Part shown: positions 6,630 to 12,964 of the stretch, piece after piece
How positions within the stretch are numbered: the first letter of the stretch is position 1
Layout of the letters: each line of letters begins with the position of its first letter
Origin: JAJYQH01 sp036261615
GTDB taxonomy: Bacteria > Actinomycetota > Actinomycetes > Propionibacteriales > Propionibacteriaceae
Reading direction: 5' to 3'
NCBI GenBank assembly: GCA_036261615.1
Contig: DATAKK010000054.1
Coordinates: 1-20,770 of the forward strand
Length of the DNA: 20,770 nt
Translations under genes and position numbers: made by a program
Notes under the pieces: generated by a model
Databases searched by the model: none
What the model was told of the DNA's origin: nothing
Seen by the model: the letters and a program-made list of their open reading frames with translations, nothing else

Positions 6630-7817
6630 GTGGAGCTGCGCGTCGTGACGGCCGCCGGACGCCGCTGGCGGTCCGGCCGCGCCGTCGTCGAGCGCCGGGG
6701 CGCGCGTGCCCGCGACCTGATCATGATCGCCGTGTCGCTGCTCGGCCCGATCGCGTTCGCCGTCGGCATGCGGACGTCCTCGCACCTCTGGCAGGTGACG
6801 GTGCCGCTGGTCAGCGCCGTCGCGGCCGTGGCGCTGTGGTGGCGGCGGAGCCGGCCGGTGCTCGTGACGGTCATCGCGCTGGTGGCCGCGGTGGTCACGC
6901 ACGTCCCCGTGGCCCTGACGTTCGCCCTGCTGACCCTCGCGATCCGCCGGCGTGACCGCGTGCTCGCGGTCCTCACCGCGCTGGCCATCGCGAACGAGTC
7001 GGTGCACGCCCTGGCATCGGGCAGCAACTGGTTCGCGGCCACCATCGGCTCGGCGCTGCCCTTTCTCGCGGTGGTGGCGTTCGGCGCGTACGTCGGTGCG
7101 CGGCGCGACCTGGTCGAGTCGCTGCGCCTGCGCGCCGAGACCGCCGAGGCCGAGCGCGAGCTGCGGGCCGGCCAGGCGCGTCTGGGTGAGCGCACCCGCA
7201 TCGCCGGCGAGATGCACGACGTGCTGGCGCACAAGGTCTCCCTCATCGCCCTGCACGCGGGGGGCCTGGAGGTGAACCCGGACGCCGGCCCCGAGCAGGT
7301 CGAGCGCACGGCCGCGCTGGTGCGGACGACGGCCCGCGAGGCCCTGGAGGACCTGCGCCGGGTGCTGGGCGTGCTGCGCACCGACCTGTCGACGGACGGC
7401 TCCGACCTCGCGCCGCCGCCGCGGATCGCCGACATCGAGCGGCTCGTCGCGGCGTCGCGTGCGGCCGGCGTCAGCATCACGCTCACGTGCGACGTCGAGG
7501 GCACGCCACCCGCCGACGTCAGCCGCACCGCTCACCGCGTGGTGCAGGAGTCGCTGACCAACGTGCACAAGCACGCGAGGTCGGCGGCCACGGACGTGCG
7601 GGTGCGTGGGCGTGCCGGGGTCGGGCTCGACGTCGAGGTGGCGAACCGGGAGCCGGTGGCCGCCGCCAGCCTGCTGCCCGGTGCGGGACTCGGCCTCGTG
7701 GGACTCACCGAACGCGTCTCGCTCGTGGGCGGCCGACTGGACGCCGGACCGACGCCGGACGGCGGGTGGCGGGTCGCCGCGCACCTGCCCTGGCCCGATG
7801 CAGGGGAGGCCTCGTGA
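6630..7817 (+). CDS. Two-component sensor histidine kinase (DesK/NarL-partner type)
   Basis: This is a membrane sensor kinase of about 395 aa. Hydrophobic segments from about 31 to 155 form a 4-6 helix membrane sensor with little extracellular loop. A helical linker (about 160-190) leads to the HisKA_3 box with phospho-acceptor H196 in AGEMHDVLAHKVS. The ATPase domain has the N-box QESLTNVHKHA (306-316) and G-box GAGLGLVGL (351-359). The GTG at 6630 is preferred; GTG 6645 and ATG 6723 are in-frame alternatives, and no ribosome binding site decides it. An in-frame open stretch back to 5931 is antisense to the ATPase. The stop overlaps the regulator start (GTGA). The divergent exporter is the likely target and perhaps also the stimulus sensor partner. 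Confidence 0.92.
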   Translation: MELRVVTAAGRRWRSGRAVVERRGARARDLIMIAVSLLGPIAFAVGMRTSSHLWQVTVPLVSAVAAVALWWRRSRPVLVTVIALVAAVVTHVPVALTFALLTLAIRRRDRVLAVLTALAIANESVHALASGSNWFAATIGSALPFLAVVAFGAYVGARRDLVESLRLRAETAEAERELRAGQARLGERTRIAGEMHDVLAHKVSLIALHAGGLEVNPDAGPEQVERTAALVRTTAREALEDLRRVLGVLRTDLSTDGSDLAPPPRIADIERLVAASRAAGVSITLTCDVEGTPPADVSRTAHRVVQESLTNVHKHARSAATDVRVRGRAGVGLDVEVANREPVAAASLLPGAGLGLVGLTERVSLVGGRLDAGPTPDGGWRVAAHLPWPDAGEAS

Positions 7818-8464
7818 CCCGGGTCCTGATCGTCGACGACGAGGCGCTGGTGCGCGCCGGGCTGCGCATGATCCTGTCGGCGGCTGACGACCTGGACGTG
7901 GTCGCCGAGGCCGAGGACGGCGCCGACGCCGTCGACGCCGTGCGCGCGCACCGGCCCGACGTCGTCCTCATGGACATCCGCATGCCCCGGCTCGACGGCC
8001 TGCGCGCGACGCACCAGGTGCTTGCGCTCGACCCGGCGCCGCGCGTGGTGGTGCTGACGACGTTCGACCTCGACGACTACGTGTTCCGGGCGCTGGAGGC
8101 CGGCGCGAGCGGCTTCCTGCTGAAGGACACACCACCGCGCGACCTCGTGCGCGCCGTCCAGGTCGTGGCCGCCGGCGACGCCATGCTGTCTCCCACCGTG
8201 ACCCGCCGGCTCATCGGGCACTTCTCGGAGTCGGGGTCGTCGTCGCGGCAGCGCTCGGCGCTCGAGCGGCTCGGAGCGCTCACCGCCCGCGAGCGCGAGG
8301 TGCTCGTCGCCGTGGCGCGCGGGCTGTCGAACGCCGAGGTGGGGCGCGAGCTGTTCATGAGCGAGGCCACGGTGAAGGCGCACGTGTCGCGGCTGCTCAC
8401 CAAGCTGCAGGCCACCAACCGGGTGCAGGTGGCGATCATCGCCCACGACGCGGGGCTCGCCTGA
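7814..8464 (+). CDS. LuxR/NarL-family response regulator
   Basis: This 216-aa cytoplasmic transcription factor is phosphorylated by the kinase encoded upstream. The receiver domain (1-120) has the acidic pocket D8-D9, phospho-acceptor D54 (VLMDIRMP), switch T82/T83 and K104 (LLKDT). A GerE/LuxR helix-turn-helix occupies about 153-212 (LTAREREVLVAVARGLSNAEV, then SEATVKAHVSRLLTKL). The GTG at 7814 overlaps the kinase stop by 4 bases, and GGGGAGG lies just upstream. The gene ends only 12 bases from the convergent metallopeptidase gene, with no visible terminator between them. Confidence 0.95.
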   Translation: MTRVLIVDDEALVRAGLRMILSAADDLDVVAEAEDGADAVDAVRAHRPDVVLMDIRMPRLDGLRATHQVLALDPAPRVVVLTTFDLDDYVFRALEAGASGFLLKDTPPRDLVRAVQVVAAGDAMLSPTVTRRLIGHFSESGSSSRQRSALERLGALTAREREVLVAVARGLSNAEVGRELFMSEATVKAHVSRLLTKLQATNRVQVAIIAHDAGLA

Positions 8465-8476
8465 GCCGCCGGCGGG

Positions 8477-8830
8477 TCAGTCCCACCCGAGCTCGTGCAG
8501 TCGGGCGTCGTCGATCCCGAAGTGGTGGGCCACCTCGTGCACCACGGTGATGGCCACTTCGTCGACCACCTCGTCGCGGTCGTCGCACATCCGCAGGGTC
8601 GGGCCGCGGTAGATCATGATCCGGTCGGGCAGCACCGGTCCGCCGATCCAACCGCGTTCGGTGAGCGGGACGCCGACGTAGACGCCCAGCAGGTCGTCGG
8701 GCTCACCCGGGGGCGGCTCGTCGTCCACGAGCACCACGACGTTGCTCATGAGGTCGGTCAGCTCGGGCGGGATGACGTCGAGGGCGTCGGCGACGGCGTC
8801 GTCGAACTCGGCGTCGCTCATCTCCACCAC
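8477..8830 (-). CDS. Zincin-like metallopeptidase family protein
   Basis: This 117-aa protein of the small zincin-like family has the zinc-binding HEVAHHFGIDD at about 98-108 (H98, E99, H102), preceded by the conserved PDRIMIYRGPTLRMC block. No signal peptide is present, so it is probably cytoplasmic. Family members are widespread in actinobacteria, often near tRNA genes, and their substrate is unknown. I chose the GTG at 8830 because homologues I recall begin Met-Leu-Glu-Met-Thr, matching V-V-E-M-S here; ATG 8821 is the conservative alternative. The GGAG before that ATG is too close to act as its ribosome binding site. The upstream extension of the open frame to 9400 crosses tRNA genes and is spurious. 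Confidence 0.9.
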   Translation of the reverse strand: MVEMSDAEFDDAVADALDVIPPELTDLMSNVVVLVDDEPPPGEPDDLLGVYVGVPLTERGWIGGPVLPDRIMIYRGPTLRMCDDRDEVVDEVAITVVHEVAHHFGIDDARLHELGWD

Positions 8831-8859
8831 GCGCCCAGTCTGCCCAACGGCGGCCCCTT

Positions 8860-8938
8860 GCCGCAGATACCCGCCCTGATCCGGTCGGGACGCCCCGATG
8901 AGCCCCCGGAACACCGGAACTGAGCGGGTATCTGCGGC
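8860..8938. repeat. 15-bp inverted repeat with a 49-base spacer
   Basis: Arms 8860-8874 (GCCGCAGATACCCGC) and 8924-8938 are perfect complements. The 49-base spacer has its own CCGG-flanked symmetry. It lies 30 bases upstream of the metallopeptidase start and before the tRNA promoter. It could be a transcription terminator, an operator pair, or a miniature repeat element. Confidence 0.55.
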
Positions 8939-8953
8939 GAGCGCCGGGCCGTT

Positions 8954-8983
8954 TTGGTGGTGGCGGTGGGTGTCCCCTATGCT
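8954..8983 (+). promoter_or_regulatory. Probable sigma-70-type promoter of the tRNA cluster
   Basis: TTGGTG (8954-8959) and TATGCT (8978-8983) are spaced 18 bases apart and lie 43 bases upstream of the tRNA-Glu 5' end. Both match the housekeeping consensus at the most important positions. No coding frame occupies 8939-9025. Confidence 0.45.
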
Positions 8984-9025
8984 GAACCGCGTCCTCGACG
9001 CTGGCACGTTCGGAGGCGTCACGGC

Positions 9026-9101
9026 GCCCCCATCGTCTAGCGGCCCAGGACACCGCCCTTTCAAGGCGGCAGCGCGGGTTCGAATCCCGTTGGGGGTACC
9101 A
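9026..9101 (+). tRNA. tRNA-Glu (anticodon TTC)
   Basis: A cloverleaf can be drawn: acceptor GCCCCCA with TGGGGGT, anticodon stem CCGCC/GGCGG around the loop CTTTCAA (anticodon TTC), and T-arm GCGGG-TTCGAAT-CCCGT. The mature body is 9026-9098, and CCA is encoded at 9099-9101. It is the first gene of a Glu-Asp-Phe cluster. Confidence 0.95.
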
Positions 9102-9128
9102 CCTCCCGCTGCCGGTAGGATCGGGAGG
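9102..9128 (+). terminator. Hairpin after tRNA-Glu
   Basis: CCTCCCG (9102-9108) and CGGGAGG (9122-9128) form a 7-bp stem with a 13-base loop directly after the encoded CCA. It could be a weak terminator or a processing signal between tRNA-Glu and tRNA-Asp. No T-run follows. Confidence 0.35.
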
Positions 9129-9151
9129 AGCACGAAGAGGTTGCAGTTCCA

Positions 9152-9228
9152 GGCCCCGTAGCGCAGTTGGTTAGCGCGCCGCCCTGTCACGGCGGAGGCC
9201 GCGGGTTCGAGTCCCGTCGGGGTCGCCA
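9152..9228 (+). tRNA. tRNA-Asp (anticodon GTC)
   Basis: Acceptor GGCCCCG pairs with CGGGGTC. The anticodon stem CCGCC/GGCGG encloses CTGTCAC (anticodon GTC), and the T-arm carries TTCGAGT. The mature body is 9152-9225, discriminator G, with CCA encoded at 9226-9228. Confidence 0.95.
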
Positions 9229-9253
9229 GGTGTGCTCTGCGGAGTGCACGCCC

Positions 9254-9296
9254 GGCCAGGTAGCTCAGTTGGTACGAGCGTCCGACTGAAAATCGG
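9254..9296 (+). pseudogene. tRNA-Phe (GAA) 5' fragment, probable attL of an integrated element
   Basis: The sequence is a normal tRNA-Phe from the acceptor 5' strand (GGCCAGG, 9254-9260) through the D-arm (GCTC/GAGC) and anticodon loop CTGAAAA (anticodon GAA at 9288-9290) to TCGG at 9296. It then departs completely: the anticodon stem closes with T instead of A, and there is no variable loop, T-arm or matching CCTGGCC strand. An integrase module begins just beyond. The break inside the anticodon stem-loop is a favoured crossover site of tyrosine integrases. An intact tRNA-Phe or its 3' half should lie at the element's far end, which I cannot find in this window. Confidence 0.85.
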
Positions 9297-9452
9297 TCGT
9301 TCAGAACGCTCTGACCAGCGAAGACGCGTCCGCTTCCCAGATTCCTTCCCAGGCTCTGGGGCGTCTCGACGGAGCCTGGAGTCGGGGCCGCCCCGGTCAC
9401 GGCGGCGCCCTGTTGGGTTGCGGCGGGGTCTCACGACGAGCCCGCACCGCCG

Positions 9453-9643
9453 GTTGGTACCAACGCCGGCACGGTCCGCCGATAACTCCCGCATGCTGCA
9501 TCCTGTCCCGACTCCGCCGCGCACCGGACGGGCCGCCGACCGCGGCCCGCGGACCACACCGAGCATCGCCCCGGGCCGTCGCCGGACGCCCGCCGCGCCG
9601 GTCGGACCGGTCCGGTCCGACGGCTCCGCCGCTACTTCGGCGG
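9453..9643. repeat. Cluster of palindromes near the element's left end
   Basis: Three perfect symmetric sequences occur: the 12-base palindrome GTTGGTACCAAC (9453-9464), an 8-bp stem GTCGGACC/GGTCCGAC with a 5-base loop (9601-9621), and a 6-bp stem CCGCCG/CGGCGG with a 6-base loop (9626-9643). Their position between the attachment site and the helix-turn-helix domain fits arm-type integrase or excisionase sites, or operators. They lie partly inside the longest reading of the next gene. Confidence 0.4.
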
Positions 9644-10128
9644 ACCGTCCGACCAACCCGGTCTTCCCGGCAGGTAACCCCACCTACGGGGTGCCGCCGG
9701 AGATGCTGCATCGGGCCTGGACCATCCAGGACGTGATGGCCTTCACCGGCCTCGGGCGCACTGCCGCGTACCGGCTGATGCAGCAGCCGGCGGCGCCGGC
9801 CCGTCTCAACACCGGCGGCGCCCACCGTTGGAACGGCGCTCAGGTCCTGGCGTTCCTGCACCAGCCGCCCGACGACACGCGCGCCTCGGAGCCCACCCCC
9901 CAGGCCCCCGGAGACCAGGCCACCGACCACAGCGCTGACGGACGAGCCCTGCGGTCCTTGACCGTCGACATGGTCGCCCGCTCGACCGGGACCACGCCGG
10001 ACGGGATCGCCACCTTCGTCGTCGAGCCGTCCGCCGTCGCCGGTGCCGCGCGCCGCGCCCGGGTGGCTGCCCTGCTCGCCCCGGCATCGGGGCACACCCA
10101 CCGCAGCGATGAGAAGGCAAGCGCATGA
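9493..10128 (+). CDS. Excisionase-like helix-turn-helix protein
   Basis: The recognisable part is a MerR/excisionase-type (HTH_17-like) DNA-binding domain at about 75-122 of the 211-aa reading (WTIQDVMAFTGLGRTAAYRLM, then GGAHRWNGAQVLAFL). A polar Pro/Asp-rich linker and an Ala-rich C-terminus follow. Such proteins bend attachment-site DNA or repress the integrase gene. The stop overlaps the integrase ATG (ATGA), so the two are coupled. The start is uncertain: ATG 9493 opens a Pro/Arg/Ala-rich N-terminus of low complexity, while GTG 9691 or ATG 9703 would start just before the domain and leave the 9601-9643 palindromes non-coding. No ribosome binding site settles it. Confidence 0.7.
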   Translation: MLHPVPTPPRTGRAADRGPRTTPSIAPGRRRTPAAPVGPVRSDGSAATSADRPTNPVFPAGNPTYGVPPEMLHRAWTIQDVMAFTGLGRTAAYRLMQQPAAPARLNTGGAHRWNGAQVLAFLHQPPDDTRASEPTPQAPGDQATDHSADGRALRSLTVDMVARSTGTTPDGIATFVVEPSAVAGAARRARVAALLAPASGHTHRSDEKASA

Positions 10129-11432
10129 GCCGGCCGATCACCGCGATGGCGGTCATCGACATCCCGGGCCGCCGCCACGGCGGCGTCCGGATCCACCAGC
10201 CCGCCGCGGGCAAGGCCAGCCACCGCGTGATCTGGACCGACGCCACCGGACGGCAGCGGGAGCTGACCCGGGTCGGCTACGACAATGCGCTCGCCGCCGC
10301 CCGCGACAAGGCAGTCGAGCTCGCCGCCGAGGTCACCGGCGACGATCCCGACGACGATCCCACCCTCGGGGACCTGGTGGATCACTACCTGAACGGTCCC
10401 GGCCGCTCCGAACGGTGGACGTCGCCCAAGTCCGCCCGCCGACCGGCACAGATCGCTCGGCGCGTCCTGACCCTGGAGGACCTGGACCTGCCGGCCAGCG
10501 GAGTCGTGACCGATCCGACCCAGGCGGCGGTCCGGGCCGTGATGAGGCGGGCGGTCGAGCGGGGCTGCCCCGAGGGCGGCGGCGAGTACGCCAAGACCGG
10601 CGCCCTGCTCAAGACGGTCTTCGACGTTGCCTACAGGGACGGGCTCATCGACCTGCCGTTGGGCAACCCCCTCGACCGGCTGCGCTATCGCACCGCCGAC
10701 TACGAGGCCAGCGACTCCCCCCAGTTGAGCACCGTCCGCTACGTCGGCGAGGAGGAGCGGCCCCCGACCGACCGAGTGCTGGACTTCCAGGCCGCAGCCA
10801 CCCGCATGTTCGGCCCTGCCGAGGGGCTGTTCATCGGCGTGCTGGCCTTCGGCGGCGCCCGGCCCGGCGAGGCGATCGGTCTCGGGCCGGGCCAGATCCG
10901 CCGCGACCGAGCGGGCCTACTGATCGACCGACAAGTCTTGGAACTGCGACGGACGGAGGCGGCAGCATCCGGCACCGCCACCCAGGTGTTCAAGTTGCCC
11001 AAGTGGAACCTTAGGCGGAACGCGTGGGTCGCACCCGACCTCCACGAACGCCTTGTCGACCTGGCCGACCAGACCATCAGGGCCGGTGGCGGACCGGACA
11101 GTGTGCTGTTCCCGCACCGCGCCGGCGGTCCCCGCTGGCAGGGGAACTGGCGCCGCGACGTCTTCAACCGCGTCGCCCACGAAATCGAGTGGCCGCACGA
11201 GAAAGTCTTCGTCCGCGGCCGTTGGGAGACCCACTGGCTCTGGCCGGTCTACGCGTTCCGCCACCACTACGCCAACTACCTGCTCAAGGACCTCAACCAG
11301 CCCCTCGCCTCGGTTGCCCGGTTCATGGGCCACCGCGACATGCGCGTCACCGAACGCATGTACCTCAAGACCGAACTGACCGACCTCGACGTGGCAACCG
11401 CCGCCTACCGACGAATGGGAGAGCCGGCATGA
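10125..11432 (+). CDS. Tyrosine recombinase / site-specific integrase
   Basis: This 435-aa phage-type integrase probably moved this element into the adjacent tRNA-Phe. The N-terminal arm/core-binding region (about 1-215) precedes the catalytic domain. R246 lies in FGGARPGEA, a probable catalytic Lys is at K290 (FKLPK), the HxxR box reads Y376-A-F-R379, H403 is in FMGHRD, and nucleophile Y413 is in RMYLK. The first His of HxxR is replaced by Tyr, which is unusual, but the other residues are intact, so it may be active. It overlaps by 4 bases both with the helix-turn-helix gene upstream and the 68-aa gene downstream, a compact three-gene unit. Confidence 0.93.
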   Translation: MSRPITAMAVIDIPGRRHGGVRIHQPAAGKASHRVIWTDATGRQRELTRVGYDNALAAARDKAVELAAEVTGDDPDDDPTLGDLVDHYLNGPGRSERWTSPKSARRPAQIARRVLTLEDLDLPASGVVTDPTQAAVRAVMRRAVERGCPEGGGEYAKTGALLKTVFDVAYRDGLIDLPLGNPLDRLRYRTADYEASDSPQLSTVRYVGEEERPPTDRVLDFQAAATRMFGPAEGLFIGVLAFGGARPGEAIGLGPGQIRRDRAGLLIDRQVLELRRTEAAASGTATQVFKLPKWNLRRNAWVAPDLHERLVDLADQTIRAGGGPDSVLFPHRAGGPRWQGNWRRDVFNRVAHEIEWPHEKVFVRGRWETHWLWPVYAFRHHYANYLLKDLNQPLASVARFMGHRDMRVTERMYLKTELTDLDVATAAYRRMGEPA

Positions 11433-11635
11433 GCAACCTGCACCTCGTGTCCCGTCAGGACGACACATCGGACTCGGGCCGAGAGGTCGACCGGCTCTTC
11501 TCGTCGCCGGGCTTCCGGCAGCGATATGAACGAGCCCGTCAGAGCATCCTCAACCCCCAAGGGGACGATGGAGGATGCCCGTCGAGAAATGGCAGATTGG
11601 TGGCGTCGCCCACGCGACCGGAGGTTGCCCGCTGA
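11429..11635 (+). CDS. Small hypothetical protein coupled to the integrase
   Basis: This 68-aa protein has an ATG overlapping the integrase stop (ATGA). The N-terminal half (REVDRLFSSPGFRQRYERARQ) looks helical and real. The tail after residue 44 is poor in protein-like character, and at about 11560 the +1 frame reads more plausibly (MEDARREMADWWRRP, ATG at 11568 with AAGGGG upstream). A frameshift or a second overlapping small gene is therefore possible. The end overlaps the opposite-strand helicase frame. No family recognised. Confidence 0.5.
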   Translation: MSNLHLVSRQDDTSDSGREVDRLFSSPGFRQRYERARQSILNPQGDDGGCPSRNGRLVASPTRPEVAR

Positions 11636-11705
11636 CGACACCCGGGCGTGGTGTGGAGTCTCGACGGCGGCCTTGGCATTCGAGAACGGGCCGATCTTCA
11701 TAGAT

Positions 11706-12425
11706 GACCAGACCTGGCGCGGCGTCGACCGCCGCTTGCATCGCCGTCAGGGCGTCATGGAATTCACCAGCGGCAGCGCAGTCAAAAGCCTCCCGACTCG
11801 CCACCGACATCGCGCTGACGTTGGCGCTGCCGTACCGCAGGGGCGCCAGCGCGGCTCGACTGATCGCCAGCCAATCCGCGTCGCGCCCCAAGCACTGAAG
11901 TGCCGCGTCTCGCAACGACTCGAGCCCCGTAACTTCCAGCTGGGCAGCGACCTGATCCGACAGCTCGATCTGTGCCCGCGTCGCCGGCGAGAAGCACTCG
12001 CGGGCCTTGGTGCCATAGAGCCGTTCGGCTAGACGGTTGCCGAGCAAGATCACGACGCAATGGTCGTCGTTCGAGCGCGTCGCGCGCCCCATGCCCTGCT
12101 CGAGCCGCTGCACCTGCCGCGCGATCAGCAACTCTGTCCCGGCCAGCTGCGCCTGGTCAATCCGTTCGGTCCCCGACAGGGCTTCAGGCAGCCCGTCGAC
12201 AACGAGAACGTGGCAGGCGTCACCGGGTAGGTCTACCCCGTCGTACCTGTTGACCAGCACAACGAGCCCAAGCTTTGGGTTCTGCCGCAGCAGGTCTACG
12301 CCGACGGTGAGCGAGCCCTTATCGAGGACAATCTTGGCGTAGGGCTGCCAGAAGGTGGCTCGCCGCGAGACTGACCAGCGGCGCGCTGCACTTCCCCCGG
12401 CTGGTGGGAGGAGCGCCAGTGGATG
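11706..12425 (-). pseudogene. Helicase C-terminal domain fragment (DEAD/DEAH superfamily 2)
   Basis: About 240 residues are readable without interruption and match the C-terminal part of large superfamily 2 helicases: VVLVNRYDGVDLPGDACHVLVVDGLPEAL, then motif VI-like QRLEQGMGRATRSNDDHCVVILLG, then a helical tail with FSPATRAQIELSDQVAAQL and CLGRDADW. The Walker A and DEAH motifs that should precede it are absent, because the frame runs into unrelated sequence above about 12425. At the other end similarity stops around AAVDAAPG (about 11706), although the frame stays open to 11550. It is best read as a remnant truncated at both ends. The parent may have belonged to a defence or restriction locus, but that is a guess. 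Confidence 0.65.
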
Positions 12426-12428
12426 CAA

Positions 12429-12582
12429 GTCCGCCTATCGGCCGCTCAACAGGATGAACTCGAGCGACCCTCCGCGACAGCGACTTCGCGACGGTACTTG
12501 CCCGGGGTTGCGGCATCCAGGTGAGACGAGTGCGACGATCGTCTGAGCCGTCCTGAAGGCCCGGACAGTTCGGTTGTGTGAA
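12429..12582. other. Gap with no gene
   Basis: I find no supportable coding, RNA or repeat feature between the helicase remnant and the transposase remnant. The short open frames here have no protein-like character. Confidence 0.5.
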
Positions 12583-12840
12583 TCATGCCGCTACCGCGGC
12601 GCGGGCGAGGGCCACCAACTTCAGGCGAGTGGCAGTTGGGGCGGAGTGTCGTCGGACGGGGTTGGAGAAGGCTTCGATCCACTGAAAGATCGCGGACGCG
12701 AGGTCGGTCCGGGGGGGACAGTGTCGTCGGGCTAGCAGCTCGATCCGCAGTGTCGAAGGAGCACTCCCTCCGGGGGTTGTCGTACACACAGGCGATCTGC
12801 CCATCGAGCCCATCAGGCCAGCCGGCGTAGCCGATGCCCG
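12583..12840 (-). pseudogene. IS3-family transposase remnant (C-terminal end, frameshifted)
   Basis: The minus strand carries the end of an IS3-type DDE transposase: GLMGSMGR, then in another frame IACVYDN (normally the YDNA-E block with the catalytic Glu), then back to IELLARRH, LASAIFQWIEAF and NPVRRHSA. At least two frameshifts are needed to join these pieces and the catalytic Glu context is damaged, so it is dead. No terminal repeats are seen. It is a different lineage from the intact copy at 16849-18208, where the matching region reads ATAEWVDWFNRRRPF. Bases 12841-12964 contain nothing I can support. Confidence 0.7.
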
Positions 12841-12964
12841 AGAAGCTGCGAAGTCGGGCGCTCAAGTGGTGGTGTGGGAGTTGGCTGCGCCTTCGATCGG
12901 CTTGGGCTCGGCTCGTGACCGGGCGCCTCCGCGCCACGACCACATTGGCCCGCCGCGAAACTCA

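Noticed and set aside
6482..7784. Long minus-strand frames over the sensor kinase
   Set aside because: They are shadows. The kinase H, N and G boxes lie on the plus strand.
8831..9400. Upstream extension of the metallopeptidase frame
   Set aside because: It crosses tRNA-Glu, tRNA-Asp and the tRNA-Phe fragment in antisense.
12446..12943. 165-codon minus-strand frame
   Set aside because: It spans the decayed IS3 remnant, and only short pieces of it match transposase in varying frames. It is not a gene.
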